From positions 1 through 64,000 of the forward strand of contig NZ_CAKZLP010000009.1 of assembly GCF_937127095.1 (NCBI RefSeq): 64,000 bases of DNA, in the 5' to 3' direction. Made by a program: the position numbers and the translations under genes. The DNA is from an uncultured Amphritea sp. (lineage in GTDB: Bacteria; Pseudomonadota; Gammaproteobacteria; Pseudomonadales; Balneatricaceae). Each line of letters begins with the position of its first letter. Within the stretch, counting starts at the first letter, position 1. Below are positions 53,559 to 62,185 of the stretch, piece by piece. Under the pieces are notes generated by a model that ran no database searches, was not told the DNA's origin, and was given only the letters and a program-made list of their open reading frames with translations.

Positions 53559-56288
53559 ATGGATACTTCATCAGGGGGCTCTTCAGATATCCCTTCCGAA
53601 AGAGCTCAAACACAGTGGCATACCTGTGACTCCGCAAAGATAAACACAATATTAGAGACCTCCCCTCAGGGGCTCACATCCTCACAGGTTAGCGAACGGC
53701 GACTCAAATATGGTGCCAACCGTCTGCCAGAACCTCCCCGCAGAAGCGGGCTAATGCGTCTGCTATCACAGTTCAACAATGTGCTTATCTATGTATTGAT
53801 GCTGGCTGCCGTGGTAACTGCAGCCCTGGGCCACCAGGTAGATTCAGGCGTTATTGTTGCGGTTGTGCTGATTAATGCCCTGGTGGGCTTTTTTCAGGAG
53901 GGCAAAGCAGAAAAAGCGATCGATGCAGTGCGTAATATGCTGTCACAACAAGCCGTTGTTATCCGTGACGGACACCGCCAACAGGTCGCTGCTGAAGAAC
54001 TGGTGCCGGGAGATATCGTGTTTATTCAGTCGGGAGACCGGGTTCCGGCCGACCTGCACCTGCATAAGCTAAAAGAGCTGAATATTGATGAAGCACTACT
54101 GACAGGCGAGTCGGTTCCGGTTACTAAGCAGACCGAACCGGTCGCTGCCGAAGCTGATCTGGGTGATCGGACAAACCTTGCGTTCTCCGGCACACTGGTA
54201 AGCTTCGGTCAGGGCACCGGCACCGTGATTGCCACCGGCTCTGATACCGAAATCGGCCGGATCAGCACACTACTGACCGAAGTCACCACCCTGACAACAC
54301 CTTTGACACGTCAGTTAGACAGCTTTGCCCGCTGGCTGACCGGCTCAATTCTGCTGATCGCAGCGGCTACCATGATGTTCGGCTATTGGGTCAGAGGTTA
54401 TGCCCTGGGCGATATGTTCCTCGCGGCAGTCGGTCTTGCTGTTGCCGCCATACCCGAGGGGTTGCCGGCGATCATAACGATCGCCCTGGCGATTGGCGTA
54501 CAGCGCATGGCGAAACGCCGCGCGATTATCCGCCGCCTGCCTGCAGTAGAAACCTTAGGATCGGTTTCTGTGATCTGTTCAGATAAAACCGGCACCCTGA
54601 CCCGTAATGAGATGACAGTAACCACCGTGGTAACAGCACGTTGCACTGCCGATATCAGCGGCGTTGGATATGACACTCATGGCACCTTCACCTGTCATCA
54701 TCAGGATCTGAACCTGCATAACCTGGTAGAGCTACAACAACTTTGTCGGGCCAGCGTACTCTGTAATGAGGCTCAATTGATTCAGAAAGAGGGTGAGTGG
54801 CTGATCGAAGGTGACCCAACCGAGGGCGCGCTGTTAGTGCTGGGCGCTAAATCGGGTATTGATCTACGGGAATTCCACCTGGAAATGCCCCGGGATGACC
54901 TGATTCCGTTTGAATCAGAACACCGTTTTATGGCCACATTGCACCATGATCACGAAGGTATGGGTGTGGTCTATATAAAAGGTGCAATAGAAGCGATCCT
55001 ACCCCGCTGCCATTGGCAACTGGAAGGTGATAATAAAGTGCCGGTGGATGAAACGTTCTGGAACAGCCAGCAGGAACTGATCGCCAGCCAGGGCAAACGG
55101 ACCCTCGCCCTGGCGATGCTACATCTGCCGGAGGAACACCGCACGCTGCACTTTAGTGATATCAGCAACAACCTGATTCTGCTGGGCGTGGTCGGTATTA
55201 TTGACCCGCCAAGGGATGAAGCGATCGCTGCGGTAGAAAAATGTCACCGGGCCGGCATCAAAGTCAAAATGATTACCGGAGACCATGTCATTACCGCCAC
55301 AGCTATCGCTATGCAGATGGGCATCACTGAATCGCCCCGTGCTCTGACCGGTCATCAGATCGAGCAGATGAGCGATAGCCAGCTGGAAGATGAGGTTGAG
55401 GGTATCGATGTGTTCGCCCGGGCCAGCCCTGAACATAAGCTACGCATCGTCCAATGCTTGCAAGCCAGACAACATGTCGTCGCAATGACCGGTGATGGCG
55501 TTAATGATGCGCCCTCTCTAAAACGTGCGGATGTAGGCACTGCAATGGGGGTGAAAGGGACAGAGGCAGCTAAAGAAGCCTCAGAGATGGTGCTGGCTGA
55601 CGATAACTTTGCCTCTATCACCTCCGCGATTGAAGAGGGACGGACGGTGTTCGACAACATCAAAAAGTCTATCCTGTTTATTCTGCCGACTAATGGCGGT
55701 GAAGCGCTAACAGTGCTGGCCGCAATAGCGTTGGGCACACAACTCGCGGTAACACCGGCTCAGATTCTCTGGGTCAATATGATAACGGCCGTGACGCTGG
55801 CACTGGCGCTCACCTTTGAGCCAACTGAACCCGGAGTGATGCAGCGACCACCACGAAATACCCATAGCCCGATTCTCTCGCCTTTTATGATCTGGAGAAT
55901 TGTATTTGTCTCGTTGCTGATGGTCGCAGGAACCTTTGGGCTGTTTCTATGGGAACGCAGCAGCGGTACAGACTTAGATACGGCAAGGACCATCGCAGTC
56001 AACACACTGGTTGTCATGGAAGTGTTTTACCTGCTGAACTCCCGTTTTCTAACCCGCTCAGTATTGAACTGGGATGGGATTATAGGCAACCGCTATGCAC
56101 TGTATGCGATAGCGCTGGTTATCATCTTTCAACTGTTGTTTACCTATCTGCCCATCATGCAGCTATTCTTTAACACAACAGCGATTGATGACGCCGCCTG
56201 GGGCAAAATTTTCATGGTTGGATTATTAATGTTTATGACCGTTGAGCTGGAGAAAAAACTGATTCACAGGCGAGATATTGATAAATAA
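53559..56288 (+). CDS. Cation-transporting P-type ATPase (type II, PacL-like)
   Basis: This is a 909-residue ion pump with the actuator motif LLTGESVPV (about 190), membrane PEGLP (AAIPEGLPAII), phosphorylation loop CSDKTGTLTRNEM (Asp near 341), nucleotide-binding segments KGAIEAILP and TGDGVNDAPSLKRADVGTAM, and six C-terminal membrane helices. Type II layout with ten helices and an N-terminal cation_ATPase_N domain suggests Ca2+ or another divalent or monovalent cation. The substrate is not assignable without the fold-level ion-site comparison. Confidence 0.9.
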   Translation: MDTSSGGSSDIPSERAQTQWHTCDSAKINTILETSPQGLTSSQVSERRLKYGANRLPEPPRRSGLMRLLSQFNNVLIYVLMLAAVVTAALGHQVDSGVIVAVVLINALVGFFQEGKAEKAIDAVRNMLSQQAVVIRDGHRQQVAAEELVPGDIVFIQSGDRVPADLHLHKLKELNIDEALLTGESVPVTKQTEPVAAEADLGDRTNLAFSGTLVSFGQGTGTVIATGSDTEIGRISTLLTEVTTLTTPLTRQLDSFARWLTGSILLIAAATMMFGYWVRGYALGDMFLAAVGLAVAAIPEGLPAIITIALAIGVQRMAKRRAIIRRLPAVETLGSVSVICSDKTGTLTRNEMTVTTVVTARCTADISGVGYDTHGTFTCHHQDLNLHNLVELQQLCRASVLCNEAQLIQKEGEWLIEGDPTEGALLVLGAKSGIDLREFHLEMPRDDLIPFESEHRFMATLHHDHEGMGVVYIKGAIEAILPRCHWQLEGDNKVPVDETFWNSQQELIASQGKRTLALAMLHLPEEHRTLHFSDISNNLILLGVVGIIDPPRDEAIAAVEKCHRAGIKVKMITGDHVITATAIAMQMGITESPRALTGHQIEQMSDSQLEDEVEGIDVFARASPEHKLRIVQCLQARQHVVAMTGDGVNDAPSLKRADVGTAMGVKGTEAAKEASEMVLADDNFASITSAIEEGRTVFDNIKKSILFILPTNGGEALTVLAAIALGTQLAVTPAQILWVNMITAVTLALALTFEPTEPGVMQRPPRNTHSPILSPFMIWRIVFVSLLMVAGTFGLFLWERSSGTDLDTARTIAVNTLVVMEVFYLLNSRFLTRSVLNWDGIIGNRYALYAIALVIIFQLLFTYLPIMQLFFNTTAIDDAAWGKIFMVGLLMFMTVELEKKLIHRRDIDK

Positions 56289-56384
56289 TCAACTTATCGC
56301 CTCAAAATGGGGATCTCTTTTGCTATTGCTGCACTTAATAGGGCATAATTGATCGTTTATTATACACATCCGGGGAAATTAACG

Positions 56385-56702
56385 ATGATAAAGCGCCAGA
56401 CCAAGTCAGAACTGCGTAAGCAATTACAGATGCAAACCCAGGCATTCCTTAAACAGGGTGGCCATGTTGCTGAAGTCGCTACCGGTGCTACAGGTCTGAT
56501 TAATGGCTCTTATCGCAACGCCGGATTCATTCTCAACCCTCAGAGGCAGGAGCGTACGCCGTTGAACGGCGTACTCGCTCAGATCGATGCCCGCAAAGCC
56601 GAACGTACTCAGCGGGCAGTGGCTGCGCAAAAGAGCACCCGTCAGCGTAAAAAAGTGATCTATGACGACTTTGGTGAACCTCTGCGAATCGTGTTTGAAT
56701 AA
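56385..56702 (+). CDS. Small conserved basic protein of unknown function
   Basis: This 105-residue protein starts at the ATG at 56385 (GGGGAA upstream). An N-terminal helix rich in Gln and Lys (KSELRKQLQMQTQAFLKQGG) is followed by VAEVATGATGLINGSYRNAG and a basic stretch (DARKAERTQRAVAAQKSTRQ, then RKK). The C-terminus (VIYDDFGEPLRIVFE) is acidic/aromatic. I do not recognise a characterised family; the composition suggests nucleic-acid or protein binding. It follows the P-type ATPase gene by 97 bp. Confidence 0.7.
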   Translation: MIKRQTKSELRKQLQMQTQAFLKQGGHVAEVATGATGLINGSYRNAGFILNPQRQERTPLNGVLAQIDARKAERTQRAVAAQKSTRQRKKVIYDDFGEPLRIVFE

Positions 56703-57017
56703 ACACTGAAAGTACGCGTTTATACTCCCCTGCTTGTGCATCTCCCAGGTCAGCAGACCTGGTGAGAGCTCAGCATTCCCCACACGACTAGCTTAGCCAA
56801 CTCTCCTTTAAGATCGCTTCTCTTTGTTGAACTTTTTAGTAGAACTTTTTAGTCAGACTTTTTTCACCGCAATCGGACAGTACATGCTCCCCATCAGTCG
56901 GTGATTCAAACATGCGCTGACCAACAAACTGACCCATTTTCTACCGTTTGATAATCCCGCTTCGCATCTGTAGAGCACAGAGAAAGCATTTCCCCGGGCT
57001 AAAAAGAACGTCTGCAT
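56703..57017. other. Intergenic region with a palindrome and short AT repeats
   Basis: About 315 bp without a gene. CCAGGTC-AGCA-GACCTGG (about 56745-56762) forms a stem without a T-tract, and AACTTTTTAGT is repeated near 56828-56855. Confidence 0.5.
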
Positions 57018-57665
57018 TCAGCGGGAATAACTGAGAATCACCCCTTTAAACAGATTAGTCATAAAGACAGGCTGCCCCGGCCGTTCGATAGACAGATTAA
57101 ATCCGGCTGCGGCCATCGCGCTACTAAACCTTGCGTGTCGTCCCCTGCCGGGATCAACCAGAATAACCTCTGCTCTGGGTTTGCTGTGTTGACAGATAAA
57201 TTCGGCCAGCTGTTTCACATGTTCATCTTCATAGAGCAGATCACTGCCGATAATCAGATCAAACTCGCCTAAACCGGTCATAGGATCGGCCCAGCCGGTG
57301 CGCACAAAAGGCACCTGAGGGTCATTATTGAGAGAGGTATTACGCTGCATAAAGCTTTCCGCCTGGGGATGATAATCGGTGGCGGTAATATCAGCCTGCA
57401 GATGGTTCAGCAGGATACTGGTGAGACCGATGCCGCAACCCACTTCCAGAATGCGCTTATCTTTAACATCGATCTGAAACAGATGGTGGGCCAAAACCTG
57501 TCCTGACGGCCAGACGATACCAAACAGCGGCCAGCTGGCAGAGGAGATACCCAACGCTTCAGCCTGACCATCATCATCTTCAAACTCCTGATTACTGCGC
57601 AGGCTTCGCAGATGAATATCAACAGTGTCAAACTCGTGGGTATCGTAGCGAACGCGAACTGCCAT
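57018..57665 (-). CDS. SAM-dependent class I methyltransferase (METTL21/lysine-type family)
   Basis: This 215-residue protein has a Rossmann-fold cofactor motif (ILEVGCGIGLTSILLNHLQA), the acidic ribose-binding strand (DITATDYHPQ), a GSDLLYEDEHV motif and a late VILVDPGRGRHARF. This pattern resembles protein-lysine or nicotinamide-type N-methyltransferases. The substrate is unknown. It is monocistronic, with a terminator on the far side of the promoter (57792-57826). Confidence 0.85.
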   Translation of the reverse strand: MAVRVRYDTHEFDTVDIHLRSLRSNQEFEDDDGQAEALGISSASWPLFGIVWPSGQVLAHHLFQIDVKDKRILEVGCGIGLTSILLNHLQADITATDYHPQAESFMQRNTSLNNDPQVPFVRTGWADPMTGLGEFDLIIGSDLLYEDEHVKQLAEFICQHSKPRAEVILVDPGRGRHARFSSAMAAAGFNLSIERPGQPVFMTNLFKGVILSYSR

Positions 57666-57791
57666 ACTGTTTCCTGACGGATTAAGTGAATAGCAGATGG
57701 CTTGATATGTGACGGGTAGTTCACAAGGAATATGCTTAGAGATTTCAGGCTACAGGAGATCTGTTTATATAGCGAACTAACAACGGATAAA

Positions 57792-57826
57792 AAACGCACC
57801 TGAAGGTGACCCCTTCAGGTGCGTTT
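57792..57826. terminator. Strong terminator downstream of lhgO
   Basis: The 15-bp stem AAACGCACCTGAAGG/CCTTCAGGTGCGTTT with a five-base loop has T-rich sequence on the minus side (TTTTTTATCC). It ends the lhgO transcript. Confidence 0.88.
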
Positions 57827-57849
57827 ATCATCCTGTTATAGTAATAAGA

Positions 57850-59058
57850 TCAGCGCTGCTGCTCGGCAACCTTATCGCAAATATACTCGCCAATCGGAAT
57901 CGCGGAGGTGGCCGCAGGCGAAGGCGCATTGCACACGTGCAGCGATCTCGGGCTTTCGGCAAACAGAAAATCATGCACCAGTGAACCATCATTCATCACC
58001 GCCTGCGCGCGAATCCCGGCGGGATAGGGTTGCAGATCTTCCACTTTCAGTGTGGGGCAGTATTTCTGTACCAGTTTCAGATAACCGGGCTTCCAGAGGG
58101 AGTTTTTGGTTTCAACAATACCAGTGCCGATATGATCCTTTAGCACACGCCAGAACCCAGGGAAGGTAACCATATCCCAGATATCCCGCAGGCTGATATT
58201 GATCTTGCCATAGCCTTCACGCTTCCAGCCCTGAACAGCGTTTGGCCCCACGGTCACAGAACCGTCGATCATGCGGGTCAGATGTACCCCCAGAAACGGC
58301 AGGTCGGGGTCTGGAATCGGGTAGATCAGATGGTTAACGATATTGTTATATTTTTCCGGCAATTTATAGTATTCGCCGCGGAAAGGGATGATCTGAAAAT
58401 CAGTTTTAATCCCCAGCATTTTGGTGGTCCGGTCTGCCATCAGACCGGAACAGGTGATCAGAAACTTGCCTTTAAAGCTGACCTGCTGCCCGTTATGCAG
58501 CGCATCCACGGTCACTTCATTCGCGCTTTCCTGCAAACCAACGACTTTGTGATTCAGCCGGGCATCGCCGCCCTGCTCGACAAAACGTTGCGCCATTTTG
58601 GTGGTCACCTGCTGATAATTTACGATCGCGGTGTCTTTCACCAGCATCCCGCCCACACCAACAATATTGGGTTCCCGGGCTTTCAACTGCTCAGCGTCCA
58701 GCAGTTCTACATCGATACCGTTGTCATTACAGCGCTGATAGAGCGCGGTCATCCGCTCCGCTTCCAATGGATTAGTCGCCACCAACAGTTTACCGCACTG
58801 ATTGTAGGGCACATTATTGTCATCGCAGAACTTCATCGTGGCGGCAACACCCGCCTTACAGAACTGTGCTTTCAGGCTGCCCGGCGCATAGTAGACACCG
58901 GCATGGATAACGCCACTGTTATGCCCGGTCTGGTGTTTGGAATAAACCGATTCCTTTTCCAACAACAGGATCTTCGCTTCAGGAAGACGCTGCTGCAGCT
59001 GCCATCCTGTCGACATACCGACGATTCCCCCGCCGATGATGATGTAATCGTATGTCAT
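57850..59058 (-). CDS. lhgO: LhgO, L-2-hydroxyglutarate dehydrogenase/oxidase
   Basis: This is a 402-residue FAD protein. The dinucleotide motif YIIIGGGIVGMSTGWQL begins at residue 5, and LLEKESVYSKHQTGHNSGVI follows, a strong signature of LhgO. It oxidises L-2-hydroxyglutarate to 2-oxoglutarate and passes electrons to the quinone pool. It is directly downstream of glaH on the same strand, so the two enzymes form the glutarate to L-2-hydroxyglutarate to 2-oxoglutarate route. The gene starts at ATG 59058 and ends before a strong terminator. Confidence 0.94.
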   Translation of the reverse strand: MTYDYIIIGGGIVGMSTGWQLQQRLPEAKILLLEKESVYSKHQTGHNSGVIHAGVYYAPGSLKAQFCKAGVAATMKFCDDNNVPYNQCGKLLVATNPLEAERMTALYQRCNDNGIDVELLDAEQLKAREPNIVGVGGMLVKDTAIVNYQQVTTKMAQRFVEQGGDARLNHKVVGLQESANEVTVDALHNGQQVSFKGKFLITCSGLMADRTTKMLGIKTDFQIIPFRGEYYKLPEKYNNIVNHLIYPIPDPDLPFLGVHLTRMIDGSVTVGPNAVQGWKREGYGKINISLRDIWDMVTFPGFWRVLKDHIGTGIVETKNSLWKPGYLKLVQKYCPTLKVEDLQPYPAGIRAQAVMNDGSLVHDFLFAESPRSLHVCNAPSPAATSAIPIGEYICDKVAEQQR

Positions 59059-59115
59059 TCATTTCACCCTAAAACATAGAATCAATTGAGCACTATCTTA
59101 ATTAACTCAGATTGC

Positions 59116-59166
59116 TCTTAAATACAGACGGATCTTAAATACAGACGGCTCTTAAACACAGACTGC
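59116..59166. repeat. 17-bp tandem repeat between glaH and lhgO
   Basis: Three copies of TCTTAAATACAGACGGA/C occur end to end (the last degenerate: TCTTAAACACAGACTGC). They are followed by the stem GCGGAGTCG/CGACTCCGC at 59165-59188, which has no clear T-tract. Confidence 0.8.
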
Positions 59167-59208
59167 GGAGTCGATTAAACGACTCCGCCGTAGTATATCG
59201 GTAGCCTG

Positions 59209-60159
59209 TTACTTGGTGAAGTGGCCACGCTGACGCAGCAGTTCACGGCTCAGCTGTGGATGAGCAACAAATTTATCACGCCCGTGCAACCAGCAGTGAT
59301 TCTGAATCACCAGCATGGTACCCACCGGCAAGCGAACCCGGAAGAAATTTTCATCCTCTTCCAGCGACTTGCCCATCTCATACAGGTAAATACCTTCTGC
59401 CATATTCTGAGGCTCGGCAAACTGATCAATAAACAGCATATGCGGCTTACCGTTCTTGTCCTCTTCAAAAAAGATCGCGTGTTCAATCTTAGTGTCTACG
59501 TTCTTAGACTTAGGCGCCCCCCAGACAATGTTTTTCTTTGCCAGTGGATGACGATAGAACTTGTCCAGATCGGCCCAGTCATCGACGTGCAACAGCAGGG
59601 AATCCCCGCCTTCCATATGCGCTTCGCCCAGCTTCTGCATCAGTACGTAATCGGTACGCTCATTGACATAGGTACCATCGTTGTGCAGCTCCATCCGACG
59701 GTGAGCCTGACGCAGATAGCTGTCTGAGTTGTCATCATTGAGTACGGTAAAACGCGCATAGTATTTACCATACATCGCATCATGATTTGGCAGACCAACA
59801 ATATGAGAGATGGCTGTTGACAGTTTAATATCAAACTCGGTGCGCAGTTCGCCCTCTGCGATATCGGGCTGACCCTCATATTGCAACAGAAAAGCACCGG
59901 CATTACGGTCCTGCATGGTCGCATTGAGGAACTTACCCAGAGAGTAGTTAGTGATTGCATCTAACTTATCTGCCACTGCATAGCGAAGGAACGGCTTGTA
60001 TTCCAGTGCCTGTACCGGCCACTCAGCCATCGACTCATCAAACGCAGCAATTGTTTCAGCCGTCAGAGTCACCACCTGCAGGCGCTTGTTAGCAGCATAG
60101 GGGGCAACAGAAAAACCTTGAGGTTGAGTCGTTTCAACTTCACGCAACAGAGCAGTCAT
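59209..60159 (-). CDS. glaH: GlaH/CsiD glutarate 2-hydroxylase
   Basis: This 316-residue Fe(II)/2-oxoglutarate-dependent dioxygenase hydroxylates glutarate to L-2-hydroxyglutarate. The metal-binding HxD lies in RRMELHNDGTYVNERTDYVL and the distal His-Arg in NHCWLHGRDKF. Sequence matches CsiD along its length (YKPFLRYAVADKLDAITNYS, GKFLNATMQDRNAGAFLLQY). ATG 60159 is chosen (GGAGAGAAGAAA upstream), which cuts off a 58-codon extension with no homology. It precedes lhgO, with the divergent GntR regulator at 60478. Confidence 0.93.
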   Translation of the reverse strand: MTALLREVETTQPQGFSVAPYAANKRLQVVTLTAETIAAFDESMAEWPVQALEYKPFLRYAVADKLDAITNYSLGKFLNATMQDRNAGAFLLQYEGQPDIAEGELRTEFDIKLSTAISHIVGLPNHDAMYGKYYARFTVLNDDNSDSYLRQAHRRMELHNDGTYVNERTDYVLMQKLGEAHMEGGDSLLLHVDDWADLDKFYRHPLAKKNIVWGAPKSKNVDTKIEHAIFFEEDKNGKPHMLFIDQFAEPQNMAEGIYLYEMGKSLEEDENFFRVRLPVGTMLVIQNHCWLHGRDKFVAHPQLSRELLRQRGHFTK

Positions 60160-60477
60160 TTTCTTCTCTCCAAAACTGTATTCGTTCTGTTTATCGCTCT
60201 CAACGGATTCACAGCTGAATTCCGCGAGCTTCGATAAAGGGTTGGTTAAATTTTTTGTTCTCTTAGCAAATCGGCGAGCCAGATACTGATCTGGATCAAC
60301 GCCTGCATCGACGAAATAGAATAATGTCGACATTTTACTTAATCGTCAACAATATTTTAAATAATTATCTTAACTATTAAATATCGATAAATTAAAATAG
60401 CCCTCACTGAACAGAAATACTGCGCAGTGAGTTCTTCAGAAATTCATTAAAAATCAGACAAATAAACCGGAAAAACC
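60160..60477. promoter_or_regulatory. Divergent glaH-glaR promoter region with candidate CsiR boxes
   Basis: AT-rich 318-bp gap. ATGTCGACATTTT at 60324-60336 fits ATGT-N5-TTTT, and the minus strand at 60449-60461 fits TTGT-N5-TTTT; these are the boxes described for Escherichia coli CsiR. AATGTCGACATT is also a perfect palindrome (60323-60334). A CTCACTG/CAGTGAG inverted repeat lies at 60403-60431. Confidence 0.4.
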
Positions 60478-61179
60478 ATGAGAAAGTCGAGAATAGCGGT
60501 ACCTGACAGCAGCGATAACTCTGCCCTGAAAGTGGTAGGTGAGCTGAAGCAGGATATCCTGACAGGCTATTTTCAGCCCGGGGAAAAACTGAAAATGACC
60601 CGCCTGAAAGCACGTTACCAGGTTGGCGTCAGCCCCCTCAGAGAAGCATTGTCGCAACTGTTGATTGAGCAACTGGTGGTGGTCGAAAATCAACGAGGTT
60701 TTAAAGTACACCCGGTCTCACGGGAGGAGATGCTTGATATCTATGCGACCCGGGCCGAGATTGAAGCGCTCTGTATCGGTCTTGCGGTAGAGAAAGGCGA
60801 TGATGAATGGGAAGCGGGCATCCTGGCTGCCGCCCACACAATGCATAAGTTCGGTGATATGGTCGATAAAGACCCACAGGAGTGGGAACGTCGTCATCAG
60901 GCATTTCATACGGCAATCGCACAGGGCTGTAACTCGCCTACCCTATTGCAGGTGCGCCGCTCACTGTATGAAAAAGCGTCCCGTTACCGCAACCTCTGGT
61001 TGAAGAAAAATATGGCCAACAGCGCAGTGTTTGATGCCAACCAGAAAGAACACCAACTGCTGATTGATGCACTGTTAGCAGGCAATGGCGACACCGCCCG
61101 TGAACTGATCAGACAACACCTGCTCAGCCCCAGCCGGGCGCTGGAACAAACCCCCGGGCTGGAGGAGCTGGCAGGCTGA
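60478..61179 (+). CDS. glaR: GlaR/CsiR GntR-family regulator
   Basis: This 233-residue transcription factor of the GntR/FCD subfamily has an N-terminal winged helix (about 18-75: LKQDILTGYFQPGEKLKMTR, VGVSPLREALSQL) and a C-terminal FCD effector domain with metal-binding His residues (DIYATRAEIEALCIGL, RRHQAFHTAI, EHQLLIDALLAGN). CsiR/GlaR represses the glutarate genes and is relieved by glutarate. It is divergent from glaH. GGA lies eight bases before the ATG. Confidence 0.9.
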   Translation: MRKSRIAVPDSSDNSALKVVGELKQDILTGYFQPGEKLKMTRLKARYQVGVSPLREALSQLLIEQLVVVENQRGFKVHPVSREEMLDIYATRAEIEALCIGLAVEKGDDEWEAGILAAAHTMHKFGDMVDKDPQEWERRHQAFHTAIAQGCNSPTLLQVRRSLYEKASRYRNLWLKKNMANSAVFDANQKEHQLLIDALLAGNGDTARELIRQHLLSPSRALEQTPGLEELAG

Positions 61180-61202
61180 ATGCATTCAATATTCGTGAAG
61201 CA

Positions 61203-61778
61203 TTAACCGAAGGGCGCTACACCAATTAACCACTTGTGGCCCCAGACAACGGTTAGACCATAGAGCGCTAATCCGACGATAACCAGAATCACGTCGTTAT
61301 AGGCAGACGCCGGAGCACCAGGCAGTGGTCGTTGCTGACGTTTTTTCATTGAGATGCGGTCAACCACGGCCCAGGCAAGAAAACTGCCAAACAGAACCAG
61401 ATCGGCCAACGTCCCGTTAACCAACAGATGCGATACAGCCCAGAGTTTCACCGCGATCAGCTGAGGATGAACGGTTACCCGCTTAATTCGTCCGGGAAAG
61501 TAAGGTGCAAGGAATAGTATAAAGACCGGTAGCAGTAACAACGCTGATAGGTGACGCATCCAGACAGGCGTAACGTAGACGATATACGGATCAACCCGAT
61601 ACGCCGCATAACCTTTGGCGATCAGCCACAGTCCAGCCAGAGAGATAATTGCATAAAACAGTTTCCAACCCATTTCACTGGCGGCAACAGCCCGATTACG
61701 CAACGGCATCGCCACAATGGCGACACTGTGAATACCGAGAAAAAGTATCAAACCCAACACTAAAACCAGCATAGACAA
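61203..61778 (-). CDS. NnrU-family membrane protein
   Basis: This 191-residue protein has about six hydrophobic helices and the NnrU signatures (LFLGIHSVAIV, GRIKRVTVHPQLIAVKLWAV). NnrU is associated with nitrogen-oxide metabolism in denitrifiers but its activity is not defined; related Isoprenylcysteine-type methyltransferases share this fold. No denitrification genes are nearby. Confidence 0.82.
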   Translation of the reverse strand: MSMLVLVLGLILFLGIHSVAIVAMPLRNRAVAASEMGWKLFYAIISLAGLWLIAKGYAAYRVDPYIVYVTPVWMRHLSALLLLPVFILFLAPYFPGRIKRVTVHPQLIAVKLWAVSHLLVNGTLADLVLFGSFLAWAVVDRISMKKRQQRPLPGAPASAYNDVILVIVGLALYGLTVVWGHKWLIGVAPFG

Positions 61779-62185
61779 GTTCCTTAAGTAAGCTTTTTAT
61801 GTACGTGCATTAAAACTGATCTTTAAGACAGCTCGTTAAGGCTGTCCCTTAAGACTGTTTTTGTAAGTAAGTACTTTAAGTAAGCACTTTTGAAAAATAG
61901 TTCCTTAAACAGGTTTTTTTAGCCCCGCTCTCATAAACCGGCCTGTTAATACAGCCACCTCACACATGGTCATATGAGCTGATTAAACTAACCTTTTATT
62001 ATAGTGCTGTAGCTAAACACAGAACCGTTACAAATAACTATCTTTTATAGCGACTGCAGCTAACAAAGCTACCCCGACATCATGTCATCATTCTGTAACA
62101 CTAAAGTCATCTGAGCGACATAACCAGAGTCTAGTCTGCTTTCTACTAAACGTTTCCACCCACTACCGTTTTTAGGAACACAAGA
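61779..62185. other. Promoter region of phoX with degenerate repeats
   Basis: About 400 bp. The left half (61783-61920) is built of loosely repeated TTAAG/AAGTAAG-type words (for example GTAAGTAAGTACTTTAAGTA) and GACAG...CTGTC inverted repeats. The right half holds the Pho box and the phoX promoter. No gene was found. Confidence 0.5.
62082..62110 (+). promoter_or_regulatory. Pho box (PhoB binding site) upstream of phoX
   Basis: Direct repeats spaced by 11 bp: ATGTCAT-CATT-CTGTAAC-ACTA-AAGTCAT, matching the Pho box form CTGTCAT-N4-CTGTCAT. The first two units are the best. They lie 76-104 bp upstream of the ATG, as expected for PhoB-activated promoters. Confidence 0.7.
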
